Positions 9,451 to 18,331 of a DNA stretch of 64,000 nucleotides are shown one piece after another. The notes beneath the pieces are model-generated. The model saw only the letters and a program-made list of their open reading frames with translations, was not told the DNA's origin and did no database searches. The stretch covers positions 1 through 64,000 of the forward strand of contig JACZVC010000006.1 in the NCBI GenBank assembly GCA_022572885.1, read 5' to 3'. The position numbers were made by a program, and so were the translations under genes. Source of the DNA: Pseudomonadota bacterium. Lineage in GTDB: Bacteria > Pseudomonadota > Gammaproteobacteria > Steroidobacterales > MnTg04. Position 1 is the stretch's first letter; the number at the start of each line of letters is the position of its first letter.

Positions 9451-9543
9451 ATTCGTGTTCCTGCAGTTTATATTGATGGAGTCAGCGAGTTGGTCGATAT
9501 CGATGGTTGCAAAATCAACCCCTGAGTCGTATGTGATTATGTC

Positions 9544-10044
9544 ATGACGAAACTGAGAACTGTAGCGGTTGCTGTAATTGCCCTGTATGCAGGGCATAGC
9601 GCAGCGGCGAGCCTACTGAAAATATCCGGCGCGGATACGATTCTTGTTTCGGCAGATGAGGTCTGGGAGGAGCCGGAGCAGGATATTTTTCACTTCCGGG
9701 GAAATTTCGAAATAAGGACGCCACGATGGGCGGTAATGGCCGATGAGGCCACCGTATACGGGAGATTGGACGACCTGGAACGAATTGTGGCCGAGGGATC
9801 ACCCGTTCGATTCATCTTCAAGAGTTCTGACGCAGAAAATGGCTCGATTACCGAGGCCGAAGGCCAGAAACTTGAATACCTGAAAGAGGCCGGGGTGCTC
9901 CACCTGTCTGGCGGCGCGAAGATTAGCAGTGGTGGAAGCATTATGCGAAGCAGTGAAATCCGCTACGATCTTGAGCGAGACAAGCTCGAAGCAGGTGGCC
10001 CCGAGGGAGTCCGGTTAACCGCCAGGCCGGAGTCTACCCGCTGA
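9544..10044 (+). CDS. Periplasmic LptA/OstA-like lipid-bridge protein
   Basis: The 166-residue protein has a signal peptide (about residues 1-22, ending HSAAA) and an OstA-like beta-jellyroll. Signs of the fold are ISADTIL-like and VSADEVW strands, FRGNFEIRT, ADEATVYGRL and the ITEAEGQKLEYL/ISSGGSIMRSSEIRYDL strands. LptA proteins polymerise as a periplasmic bridge carrying LPS from LptC to LptD. It is divergent from lptF and isolated from lptB or lptC, which normally accompany lptA. This supports a role with the adjacent LptFG pair, possibly for a lipid other than standard LPS. It ends 7 bases before the convergent sulfotransferase. Confidence 0.75.
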   Translation: MTKLRTVAVAVIALYAGHSAAASLLKISGADTILVSADEVWEEPEQDIFHFRGNFEIRTPRWAVMADEATVYGRLDDLERIVAEGSPVRFIFKSSDAENGSITEAEGQKLEYLKEAGVLHLSGGAKISSGGSIMRSSEIRYDLERDKLEAGGPEGVRLTARPESTR

Positions 10045-10057
10045 TCCAAGATCAGCG
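10039..10057. promoter_or_regulatory. Perfect hairpin spanning two convergent stop codons
   Basis: CGCTGATC (10039-10046) and GATCAGCG (10050-10057) are perfect inverted arms with a CAA loop. Both stop codons, TGA at 10042-10044 (plus) and TGA at 10054-10052 (minus), lie inside the arms. No T-run follows on either strand, so this is not a classical terminator. It may protect or end both messages. Confidence 0.45.
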
Positions 10058-11041
10058 ACGCATTAATCGGCGCGCCAGGTTCCATGCTGCGGCGATTGGG
10101 CTCAAGGGATTCCACTGCGCATAACGCAGTTCACGATTGAGCGTATCCAGCCGCGCAAGAATCGGAGCCAGCGCCGAGACACGAGAGTTTACTTTTCCCC
10201 AGGCATCCCATAATTCAGAAGCATTGGTTTGAATATCGTCTTCGGCCAGGCGATCGAGCCAGAAATAAGCATCACGCACGAGGACATTGATTTTCTTTGC
10301 ACTTTCCAGGTTATCGATGGAAAAACGGGTATGTTGCAGGCCACGCTGGAGAAATGAATTCTCAAATGTATGGATTTCCTGCTGCGTTTGGTCGGTTAGC
10401 GGCAACTCCAGGCGGGTCGCCAGGCGTTCCAGTTGTGCTTTCGGATTTTCCATCAGTTTGTCGTAGTCGATTACCACCAGGTTCTTATCTTGCAGCCGAT
10501 GAAAATAGGGCACCACATTGACCAGCCATTCGAGATCGCTGTGCTCCTGCTGGCCCCGATTCGCATCGAGTTTGGACCGGGAGCGCGCCACGCTCAACGG
10601 ATTCCTTATTGGCATGACATAGCTTGGCGAGATATCCATCTCCTCGAACAAGCGTATCCAAAATGGCAGCAATCGCATGGTACGCGCATATTTGAAGCCC
10701 CATACCGGCGCCTGGCCGAAACGATCATTGATCGTTGCGGAAAATTCTTTATAGAAGGGCATTACTGCAGGGCTTGTCCAAACTGAGTCATCGAGCAGAC
10801 GAAGACTATCCGGCCGTAAACCCAGCGTGCGGCGCAGCCTCTTGCTGAGTTTCAGTAGAACAGCATCCTCAAAAAAGCCTGTGGGGTTCTTGCGCGAAGG
10901 TGGCTTGAAGTCATCGCCCAGATCCACTCCCACCGCCTGAATCGCTCGAGTGACAATACTGGTGCCACTACGACCGGCCCCCAAAACCAGAACCGCACGT
11001 TGACGGGATTCGGGGCTATGATCTTGCCCTGGAGGCATCAT
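10052..11041 (-). CDS. Sulfotransferase family protein
   Basis: From the ATG at 11041 the protein is 329 residues. The PAPS-binding loop GAGRSGTS lies at residues 21-28, and the 3'-phosphate-binding segment appears as MPIRNPLSVARSRSKLD around residue 167. The family transfers sulfate from PAPS to hydroxyls of carbohydrates or lipids in the cytoplasm. The start codon overlaps the TGA of the 2OG oxygenase as ATGA, so the two are translationally coupled; a 33-residue upstream extension is therefore rejected. Its place at the end of a glycan-modifying operon suggests it sulfates the sugar or lipid assembled there. Confidence 0.8.
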   Translation of the reverse strand: MMPPGQDHSPESRQRAVLVLGAGRSGTSIVTRAIQAVGVDLGDDFKPPSRKNPTGFFEDAVLLKLSKRLRRTLGLRPDSLRLLDDSVWTSPAVMPFYKEFSATINDRFGQAPVWGFKYARTMRLLPFWIRLFEEMDISPSYVMPIRNPLSVARSRSKLDANRGQQEHSDLEWLVNVVPYFHRLQDKNLVVIDYDKLMENPKAQLERLATRLELPLTDQTQQEIHTFENSFLQRGLQHTRFSIDNLESAKKINVLVRDAYFWLDRLAEDDIQTNASELWDAWGKVNSRVSALAPILARLDTLNRELRYAQWNPLSPIAAAWNLARRLMRR

Positions 11042-11751
11042 TTCTTTTTCTTGAGCCAATTGAGCGCACGCCTCCCTGCGTACAATAACGGCCGGTTGAT
11101 TACGATAATAAAAACCTTTCGCAGCTTGCCATCCGGACAAGTCAATTCACGGACTCCGTGCCAGGACCGATCGCGACGATGAAACAAGGTGCTGTAATTT
11201 CCAACGCACTCGCTGGAAATGATATTGTCAAAGTCCTCAAATGCCGGCGCTGAATTTGTATCGAAGCGGCCGTGGTCATCGAGTACCAGAGTCTGACCGC
11301 CCCAGCTCGGATCCCAATCGTCACGAGTATTGAGATAAAATATATGAGAACCCATCTTGTGAACCGCATCGCAATGCGGTGAAACCCCGCAGCCGCCCGG
11401 TGCATAGTGCCAGTGCATATTGAGACGGAACGACCTGCAACGGTACAGTCGTTTGATAAATCGACTGTATTCCGGGCCCCGCAATTCAGCAATGAAGTCT
11501 TTCCAGGCAGCAGGAATAAACTCAAGACCGGGTTGATATTCGAGCACGTAACGGTCATGCGAATATTGTCCGTGCGATCTTTTGCGGCCGAAACTGGGGT
11601 TGAGCAAGGATACATCGAGCTGGTTTTCCAGCAACCGTGAATAACCGTCATCGGTCAGCAAACCCGCCGGGTTGATGAAGGGATATGGTTTTGTATCGGC
11701 AAACGCATCGGCATCGATTGCGTCCAGCTTGTCAACATCGAGGTATTGCAT
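11038..11751 (-). CDS. 2OG-Fe(II) dioxygenase (prolyl-hydroxylase-like)
   Basis: The 237-residue protein carries the double-stranded beta-helix iron site: H-C-D in VSPHCDAVHK (about residues 127-129), the distal histidine in SWHGVREL (about 199) and a following arginine for 2-oxoglutarate. Such enzymes hydroxylate proteins, lipids or small molecules using oxygen and 2-oxoglutarate. It overlaps the upstream fusion gene and the downstream sulfotransferase by ATGA junctions. The three genes are therefore one translational unit, and this enzyme may create the hydroxyl that is then sulfated. The substrate is not visible from the sequence. Confidence 0.75.
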   Translation of the reverse strand: MQYLDVDKLDAIDADAFADTKPYPFINPAGLLTDDGYSRLLENQLDVSLLNPSFGRKRSHGQYSHDRYVLEYQPGLEFIPAAWKDFIAELRGPEYSRFIKRLYRCRSFRLNMHWHYAPGGCGVSPHCDAVHKMGSHIFYLNTRDDWDPSWGGQTLVLDDHGRFDTNSAPAFEDFDNIISSECVGNYSTLFHRRDRSWHGVRELTCPDGKLRKVFIIVINRPLLYAGRRALNWLKKKK

Positions 11752-14243
11752 CAGGTCTCAATGCTCAGGTTTCGAGAAAATTGCTTGTCTCTGTGGGTGC
11801 CAATTTCCTCTTGCGGCTGTGCCAGCATCATCCGTAGCCGGCGACCGAGATCATCGGTTATGGGCGGAGGCGGAGTCTCCGTCGATGAGAATGGCTGCCC
11901 GAACATTCTTGCCATTCCATTCTCAACGAGCCCGCGATGTAAACCATCGAGATCACGAGGCGCCAAAATCCATTCGCTTTTCAGGACCCGACTGCAGAGA
12001 TATTCAAATCCCTGTTGCGGCCTTTCGGTGCCGCGTCGATTTTTCGGCTGGCGTTGGGACCATTCGGAAAGTTTGGCGCCAAGCGTAAGCCACGGACCGT
12101 AGCGACGCTGCCTGAGCGGATAAATATAAACCGGCTTGCCTGTCGCAATTGCATCCATCAGCATGGACTCGCTTTCCCCTGTCACAATCAATATGTCGGC
12201 AGCAGCCAGATAACTGAGGTAGGGATTATTCGCTTCGCCGTGTGACCATACATGTAGTTGCGCGGCTCCGTGCAGGGTTTTCGCGAGCGCCGCGGCAGCC
12301 TTGTTTCCGGTGCGCCGCGAAGTGACCGCGAACAATGAACCGCCGACTGCCCGCACCTGCTCAAGCGCTCGACGACCCAGCACAGCCGCATCCGCTGCTG
12401 TTAGCGCATGTTGCTTCGAGGAACCGCCGACCAGCAGCGCAACTCGCGGCTGAGTTGCGCCGTCCATAATCTGTTGCCCGAGTTGCCGGGCAGTGTCCAG
12501 GCTGGAATCTGTAATAGGATGCACCGGTAGCAAGGTCTCGATGCGACGCTCATGTAACGGCAAATGGAAATGCTTGCAACTGACCAGGATATCTGTCGGG
12601 CTTTTTATCGGACCGCACTTGCGGCCGGCGAGCAGCAAGCGAGCATGACCTCCGCTACGCATTTTTATCCAGCGTGCAACTCGAGTCGGCCACCAACCAC
12701 AGGCAATCACAATATTCGGCCAAGGTGGCCGGAGTGGTGCCACCTGGCCAAAATTATTGCGCAACATAACGAGTAGCAGGGATTTGAATATTTGTGGGAC
12801 GCGGACTACCTGGTAAGGCCAGCCAACCTTTTCGGCAAGAGCGGTTGCCTGGGCGGTATGGCCGGGTTTTTGATTCGCGATGACCCAAACCACGGCGTCG
12901 TCGTTGTTGTATTCGTTGCCCTCAACGATTGATAGTCGTCGATTATTTTGTATGCATAGACGCCAACGCACGGCCGGGTAATGGCTTGCCACGAGTTCAA
13001 ATTGGTATTGCCACCATTCAATGGGCCGATTACGGCGATTGAGTCTCGCGCCGTTTGCCGGATACCGACTCTCTGGTTTGTTTGAAACTTCGCAATACAC
13101 CAGTCGTTTGCTGCGCTCGAACAGCTGTTTCAGCAGCCACGGGATATCGTCATCGGGTATAAAGTCCAGTGTCTCAAGGCAAACCGCCGCGTCAACGCGT
13201 TCGGATGAAGCGGCTTGCTGCAAACGCGCCGTCGGGTCGAATTCCAGCGCCTGCTCCATACCAGGTTTCGCTACCGCGGGAAACCGCATTATCGAACCTG
13301 GGGAAGCGGCGCTTATACGACAATCAAGCACCGTGCGTGCAGAACATGCCTCAAGTAATGGAGCCAGACCGGCTTGATTCGAACGGACCGTGGTTGTCGT
13401 CTTGCTATCGTTTCGCCGTGAAATTATTTGCTGGTCCTGTGCAGCATGGCACAAGTCCTTGAATGCCTGGCTGGGATTTTCCCTGCTGAAAACCTGAAAG
13501 CCCGCAGCGTTGGCGCTTTGCTCGAGATCGAACCAGACACCTCCTACCTTATTGCTTTGATAGACAAACAAGTTTGGGAACGGGTGCCACGGTTGTTTAT
13601 GCAATGCCGTGTAATGCAGTACGCCACACTGTCCTGGTACGTATTCCCGATCGCGTGCATTCCAGATGCCAGCCATTTTCCCCCACATACCCTCGATGGA
13701 ACTGGCCCTGGCCTGCAAAGTATTCTTGCGGCCTTTTTGTGCGTCTTCCAAGTTCCATATCTGCGCCATCTTTTCGCAATCAAACAGGGCAACCGAAGTA
13801 TCGCCTGGATCGATCGCCAGATAACCGTGGCCATTCATATCGAGATCGAATAATTCAGCAGGGTCCTTGAGGTAAATCTGGTCTACATCGTTGTAAATTG
13901 CGCGGCCGGTCTCACCCGCAAAATGTGGGATAGCGAAGCGATAGTTGGTAAACCCGGTGAGCCAGAATCGCGAACGAAATCCGCACAGATGCTTCATCAG
14001 GTAAATCTCATACACGCGTGCAGGGTCGCGCACCTGCTCTATCGACCATATGAAGACCCGCTCGGCCTTGTATTGAGCGTTTTCGGTTCCAAGATAAATC
14101 CTGACCGGAGTTTTCCCGCCTGGAGAAACGCCGGCGCGGACCGGAAGCACAACCAACTCAGGCTCGGCACGCACTTGAGTCGCCTTGATCGTTGCCGGAA
14201 GCTTCAGGACTGATTGAATAATACGTTGTGTTAGAAAAGCCAT
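11751..14243 (-). CDS. Fusion: GT8-like / degenerate methyltransferase / ELM1 domain
   Basis: The 830-residue protein has three parts. Residues about 45-235 look like a GT8-type glycosyltransferase, with VRIYLGTENAQY and the metal-binding D-V-D in AIYNDVDQIYLKDP (119-121). Residues about 290-430 resemble a SAM-methyltransferase Rossmann fold (TVLDC, AAVCLETLDFIPDDD), but the glycine-rich loop is poor. Residues about 450-790 match the ELM1/DUF1022 GT-B-like family, with VWVIANQKPGHTAQ, LLVGGSSKQHALT and ILIVTGESESMLMDAI. In bacteria ELM1-type proteins sit in LPS and capsule loci and are probably glycosyltransferases. The first gene of the coupled three-gene set, it probably adds sugars to a cell-surface lipid or glycan. 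Confidence 0.7.
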   Translation of the reverse strand: MAFLTQRIIQSVLKLPATIKATQVRAEPELVVLPVRAGVSPGGKTPVRIYLGTENAQYKAERVFIWSIEQVRDPARVYEIYLMKHLCGFRSRFWLTGFTNYRFAIPHFAGETGRAIYNDVDQIYLKDPAELFDLDMNGHGYLAIDPGDTSVALFDCEKMAQIWNLEDAQKGRKNTLQARASSIEGMWGKMAGIWNARDREYVPGQCGVLHYTALHKQPWHPFPNLFVYQSNKVGGVWFDLEQSANAAGFQVFSRENPSQAFKDLCHAAQDQQIISRRNDSKTTTTVRSNQAGLAPLLEACSARTVLDCRISAASPGSIMRFPAVAKPGMEQALEFDPTARLQQAASSERVDAAVCLETLDFIPDDDIPWLLKQLFERSKRLVYCEVSNKPESRYPANGARLNRRNRPIEWWQYQFELVASHYPAVRWRLCIQNNRRLSIVEGNEYNNDDAVVWVIANQKPGHTAQATALAEKVGWPYQVVRVPQIFKSLLLVMLRNNFGQVAPLRPPWPNIVIACGWWPTRVARWIKMRSGGHARLLLAGRKCGPIKSPTDILVSCKHFHLPLHERRIETLLPVHPITDSSLDTARQLGQQIMDGATQPRVALLVGGSSKQHALTAADAAVLGRRALEQVRAVGGSLFAVTSRRTGNKAAAALAKTLHGAAQLHVWSHGEANNPYLSYLAAADILIVTGESESMLMDAIATGKPVYIYPLRQRRYGPWLTLGAKLSEWSQRQPKNRRGTERPQQGFEYLCSRVLKSEWILAPRDLDGLHRGLVENGMARMFGQPFSSTETPPPPITDDLGRRLRMMLAQPQEEIGTHRDKQFSRNLSIET

Positions 14244-14310
14244 TGTCGTCGAATAGCATGGAGTTCGAAGAGGAGCGGAAAACCGGTGATAGGCGGATTA
14301 TATCTTGTTT

Positions 14311-15576
14311 TCAAGATGCAACCTGTGATTCCAGCAAATCGACATAACGCGGAAGTACGTCCGGGTCTGGAAAGTCAACGATTTCAGCAAGAAACTGCTT
14401 GCGATGCGTTTCTACATAAAAATTGTCACAGCCATTTTCCAGAAAATTCTGAACCTTAGTGTAAATATCATCCCGGCAATTCAAAACACATTCTGGAATA
14501 TACGTGCCCACCGTGGAGATCCCGGCGTGCAGATAGTCGGCCGCCAACACCGGTTTGTTGAGTTTGACGGCCTCGAACGCCACTGACGTGGCGATATCGA
14601 CCACTACATCCGCCCAACTGAGTAAATGGGCTGAATGCACCTTTGCCGCCACGAAGCGTACATTTTCCAGCTTTCTCAATGCCAGGTTGCGTGACAATGG
14701 CTGTTTCCAGCCGCCTCGCGTATGTGCCTTAACAATTAATTGCACGTTTGGAAATGCTGCCAATAACTGAATAACCCGGCCCACCTCATCCCAAAAGATA
14801 GAGAAAACGCGTTTTCTCAGAAAAAGAACAATCTTGAGTTTGCCGGGGTCATCCTCTAGCGGTGAATCCGGCAGCAGTGTGTTGAGTTTCTCCAGCCACT
14901 CATCGCAATAACGTGGTGAGCCTAGGACAGCAATAGACGAACCGTCTGCGAACGGGCGAAAACGAGTCGCACACAATTCGTTCGGCACGACGATTCGATC
15001 GAACATGCTCGCCGCGGCGAATTTGGTGTGGGGCGCCAGTTTGAGTTCTTCTACCCGGACCAGATGATTCGCGTGCGGGCTATCGCCGTGTGGCAGGGAA
15101 ACGGTCTTCAGCCCCATGCCCTTGGCAGTGGCAACCACATTTTTCACAAATTCGATTGGGAAAACGGAATTGCTGCTGATCCAGTCGAATGTCACCACGC
15201 CAGGCTCGTTCCTGGCAAAACTCCGTTCCAGGATAAGCCGGGATATTTTCCGCCAGAATTTCGTTCGTTTTTCGGTATCGAGCATCCGGTCGAGCATCCG
15301 GGCGACTACCGCCGGTAGCGCTGCACGCAAGTTTCTGTCGAGCAGCAGTTTTTGCAGGCGCAGGCGAGCAAATTGACGCCGGCTCAGAATTTCATCGACC
15401 CGGGCGACGCGAACTCCGTCCAGGGTAGCCAGATACACGATCCTGAAGTCCTCGCGGAAATGCGCGTTCCCCATAAGGACCACATCGCAGCTATGGCCTC
15501 GCTCGATCCATTTATGCACGACCGGTGTAATGTGATCAATGTCGTTGTAGTGGCGAAGAAAAAAGAGTGCTTTCAT
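14311..15576 (-). CDS. GT-B-type glycosyl- or glycerophosphotransferase
   Basis: The 421-residue protein has an N-terminal domain with RHYNDIDHITPVV and a central LPHGDSPHANHLV, resembling the HG-type acceptor region of TagB/KpsS-like enzymes. In the C-terminal domain, VKAHTRGG and SWADVVVDIATSVAFEAVKLNKPVL is the donor-binding pattern shared by CDP-glycerol glycerophosphotransferases and related GT-B enzymes. The exact donor is not determined. It lies 67 bases upstream of the coupled three-gene set on the same strand and is divergent from the CMP-sugar operon, so it may consume that operon's product. Confidence 0.6.
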   Translation of the reverse strand: MKALFFLRHYNDIDHITPVVHKWIERGHSCDVVLMGNAHFREDFRIVYLATLDGVRVARVDEILSRRQFARLRLQKLLLDRNLRAALPAVVARMLDRMLDTEKRTKFWRKISRLILERSFARNEPGVVTFDWISSNSVFPIEFVKNVVATAKGMGLKTVSLPHGDSPHANHLVRVEELKLAPHTKFAAASMFDRIVVPNELCATRFRPFADGSSIAVLGSPRYCDEWLEKLNTLLPDSPLEDDPGKLKIVLFLRKRVFSIFWDEVGRVIQLLAAFPNVQLIVKAHTRGGWKQPLSRNLALRKLENVRFVAAKVHSAHLLSWADVVVDIATSVAFEAVKLNKPVLAADYLHAGISTVGTYIPECVLNCRDDIYTKVQNFLENGCDNFYVETHRKQFLAEIVDFPDPDVLPRYVDLLESQVAS

Positions 15577-15811
15577 GGGGATGCCGGAAGATGGAAAAAG
15601 CCGCGTGCAAACGAGTTATTTTACATGAACGAGTGTTGCCTGCCTATCGCGGGTCAGTTCTGGCAACGGGTGTAATCTTGCCCGCCCACACCAGGGAAAG
15701 CCGGGTTCGCAGCCGTTGCCGGCCGCGGGCCAGTTCCCAGAAAATTGATAGTACAATGGCGATTCGAGCAACGCCTTTCCGCTTCGCGTCGCCCCAGGAA
15801 AACCATTGACC

Positions 15812-16561
15812 ATGAAGATTGTTGCAATCATTCCGGCCAGGATGGGTTCGAGCAGGTTCCCCGGAAAGCCGCTGACTCCGATTCTGGGCAAATCGATGAT
15901 CGAACATATCTATCGTCGTGTTTCCCTGTGCGAGCAGTTGCACGCGACGGTTATTGCAACCTGTGATGAAGAAATTCGCCACGCAGCAGAGAATTTTGGC
16001 GCACCCGTAGTCATGACATCATCTACCCATGAGCGGGCCAGCGACCGGGTCGCGGAAGCAGCGCAAAAACTGGAAGCTGACCTGATCGTCATGGTGCAAG
16101 GCGATGAGCCCATGATATACCCGGATATGATCGATGCCGCGGTCGCGCCCTTCCTCAGTGACGGCAGCATCGGGTGCGTTAACCTGGCACGCAGGCTGGA
16201 CAGTCAGGATGACTACGAAAACCCGAATACGATCAAAGTGGTAACAGATAAGCAAGGCAACGCGATGTATATGACGCGAGCTCCCATTCCGACGTTGACC
16301 AAGGAGGGGCTCGCCGATACGATTGCGCTGAAACAGGTGTGCGTTATCGTGTTCAGGCGTAGCGAGCTCGAGCTTTATACGCGTCTTGATCCAACGCCCC
16401 TGGAACAATACGAATCCATCGATATGCTGCGTTTGATGGAACATGGAAGACCCGTACATATGGTGCCCACCGAACGAGACACGATCGCTGTCGATTGTCC
16501 GGAAGATGTGCCGCGTGTGGAAGAAATGCTGAGTCACGATGCCTTGGCAAAAACCTATTGA
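15812..16561 (+). CDS. KdsB-like CMP-sugar acid synthetase
   Basis: From the ATG at 15812 the protein is 249 residues, the usual size of CMP-Kdo synthetase. The family motifs are IPAR..SSRFPGKPL (about residues 7-20), ATCDEEI, the THERASDRVAEA stretch where KdsB normally has SGT before the D/E-R, and VQGDEP near residue 94. The reaction is CTP plus a 2-keto-3-deoxy sugar acid giving the CMP-sugar. The altered sugar-binding stretch and the operon (aldolase, dehydrogenase, epimerase, phosphatase) suggest a substrate different from Kdo. A TTG at 15806 is also possible as start but is less likely. Confidence 0.75.
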   Translation: MKIVAIIPARMGSSRFPGKPLTPILGKSMIEHIYRRVSLCEQLHATVIATCDEEIRHAAENFGAPVVMTSSTHERASDRVAEAAQKLEADLIVMVQGDEPMIYPDMIDAAVAPFLSDGSIGCVNLARRLDSQDDYENPNTIKVVTDKQGNAMYMTRAPIPTLTKEGLADTIALKQVCVIVFRRSELELYTRLDPTPLEQYESIDMLRLMEHGRPVHMVPTERDTIAVDCPEDVPRVEEMLSHDALAKTY

Positions 16562-16599
16562 GCTGGTTACTGTTTGAACAAATGCAAGAAGGGATCAGG

Positions 16600-17391
16600 A
16601 TGCGAGTTGAAGCCCAAAGGAAGTCCGCGTCGCTAAAGCAGCGGCTGGCGAAAAATGAACTGACGATCGGATCCTGGATTACCCTGGGTCACCCTTCCAT
16701 CGCAGAGATCATGGCGGGGGCCGGTTTTGACTGGCTGGTGGTGGATGCGGAACACAGTGTCATTGAGCTGTCTGAGATACAAATTTTGATACAGGCGATG
16801 GATGCGTACGATTGTCCTGCGATTGTGCGCGTAAGCTCGAACGACGCCAACCAGATAAAGCGCGTCATGGATGCCGGCGCCACTGGAGTCATGGTGCCTA
16901 TGGTGAACAGCGCCGCCGATGCTGAAGCCGCGGTTCGGCACACGTATTATCCACCCAGGGGAACTCGTGGCGTCGGTTTAGCGCGGGCGCAGGGATATGG
17001 TGCAACTTTCAAGTCTTACCTTGACTGGTTGTCGAGTAGCGCGGTCGTCATTGTGATGATTGAGCACCGCGATGCGATAGACAATATTGATGAGATTCTC
17101 GCCGTTTCCGGCGTGGACGCATTTATTATCGGACCATATGATCTCTCGGCGTCCATGGGGATGCCTGGAGAGATCACTCATCCGGATGTGCAGAAGGCAA
17201 TAAAGCGTGCGCGTAAAGCGGGGCTTGCTCATGGCATACCTGGCGGGGTTCATGTGGTCGAGCCCGATTGCGACGAGCTCTACCGGCAGATCGATTCTGG
17301 TTTCCGCTTCCTTGGGTACGGGCTGGATATCCGGATGCTGGATTCGCTTTGCCGTCGGGACCTGGCGGATATTCGCAGTCGCTATGAGTGA
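16600..17391 (+). CDS. HpcH/HpaI class II pyruvate aldolase
   Basis: The 263-residue protein has the family pattern GSWITLGHPSIAEIMAGAGFDWLVVDAEHS (positions about 20-50), where the histidine and the E-H pair are catalytic, then RVSSNDANQIKRVMDAGA, a metal-binding glutamate in IEHRDA and GPYDLSASMG. The family splits or forms 2-keto-3-deoxy acids from pyruvate and an aldehyde. An AAGAAGGG ribosome-binding site precedes the ATG at 16600. It lies between the KdsB-like gene and a dehydrogenase whose start codon overlaps its stop. That context favours a biosynthetic direction, making the ulosonic acid that is then activated with CMP. Confidence 0.8.
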   Translation: MRVEAQRKSASLKQRLAKNELTIGSWITLGHPSIAEIMAGAGFDWLVVDAEHSVIELSEIQILIQAMDAYDCPAIVRVSSNDANQIKRVMDAGATGVMVPMVNSAADAEAAVRHTYYPPRGTRGVGLARAQGYGATFKSYLDWLSSSAVVIVMIEHRDAIDNIDEILAVSGVDAFIIGPYDLSASMGMPGEITHPDVQKAIKRARKAGLAHGIPGGVHVVEPDCDELYRQIDSGFRFLGYGLDIRMLDSLCRRDLADIRSRYE

Positions 17392-18331
17392 AGTCGTAAT
17401 TTCCACCTCATCGTTTGATGTTGATAACAATCCGGGTATAGATTCGTTACGGGCCGCCGGGCTGCGGATTGCCACCAATCCGTTCGGTCGCAAGCTGACA
17501 GAAGACGAAATAAGCAAACTGCTCACCGACTCCGTCGTTGGGCTTCTGGCCGGCGTCGAGCCCCTGACGGCGCAGGTGATCTCCAATGCAAAAAACTTGC
17601 GGGTGATCTCACGATGTGGCGTTGGGCTGGACAACGTCGATCTCTCTGCCGCCCGCGATCGCAATATATCCGTAATGTCGACGCCGGACGCCCCGGTGGA
17701 TGCAGTCGTGGAAATGACGATGGGGTTGATGTTGGCCACATTGCGTCAGATTCCGGAGGCCGACCACCAGGTTCGCAATGATGGCTGGCCGCGGCTCAAA
17801 GGGCGATTACTCAAAGCCCAGACGGTTGGCATCCTGGGCCTGGGTCGAATCGGCAGCAAAGTCGCCGGTATTTGTTCCTCATTTGGAGCACGGGTAATAG
17901 CATACGATCCAGTCGTACAAAACACTTCAGCCGATGTGGAATGTGTAGATCTGCAAGCGCTGTTATCGCAGTCCGATATTGTGAGTTTGCATATTCCATA
18001 TAATGAGGAAACTCATCACCTGATCGACAAAGAGAACCTGGCCGCAATGAAACGCGGCGCAGTCCTGATTAACACCGCGCGAGGCAGCCTGGTAGAAGAA
18101 GAAGAACTGGTAAAAGCGCTGCGCAGCGGCCATTTGTGGGGGGCTGGTCTGGATGTATTCGAGTCGGAACCGTACTCGGGAGAATTGCGCGATCTGCCGC
18201 GGGTAGTGCTGACTCCTCACCTGGCTTCCAGTGCTGTAGAATCACGCCGCGAGATGGAAATGGAGGCAGCCCGTAATTTGCACCTGGGGTTGTGCGATGC
18301 GGGCGTAATTGGCGATGGAGATCAGCCGTGA
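17384..18331 (+). CDS. D-isomer 2-hydroxyacid dehydrogenase (SerA-like)
   Basis: From the ATG at 17384, just before the aldolase stop, the protein is 315 residues. It contains SRCGVGLDNVD near residue 70, the NAD loop GLGRIGSK, NTARGSLV with the catalytic arginine, a glutamate in DVFESEP and the catalytic histidine in TPHLASS. It lacks the ACT domain of serine-pathway SerA. The family interconverts 2-hydroxy and 2-keto acids with NAD(H). In this operon it probably prepares or reshapes a sugar-acid precursor rather than making serine. Upstream in-frame starts were rejected because they fall in the aldolase gene. Confidence 0.8.
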   Translation: MSEVVISTSSFDVDNNPGIDSLRAAGLRIATNPFGRKLTEDEISKLLTDSVVGLLAGVEPLTAQVISNAKNLRVISRCGVGLDNVDLSAARDRNISVMSTPDAPVDAVVEMTMGLMLATLRQIPEADHQVRNDGWPRLKGRLLKAQTVGILGLGRIGSKVAGICSSFGARVIAYDPVVQNTSADVECVDLQALLSQSDIVSLHIPYNEETHHLIDKENLAAMKRGAVLINTARGSLVEEEELVKALRSGHLWGAGLDVFESEPYSGELRDLPRVVLTPHLASSAVESRREMEMEAARNLHLGLCDAGVIGDGDQP

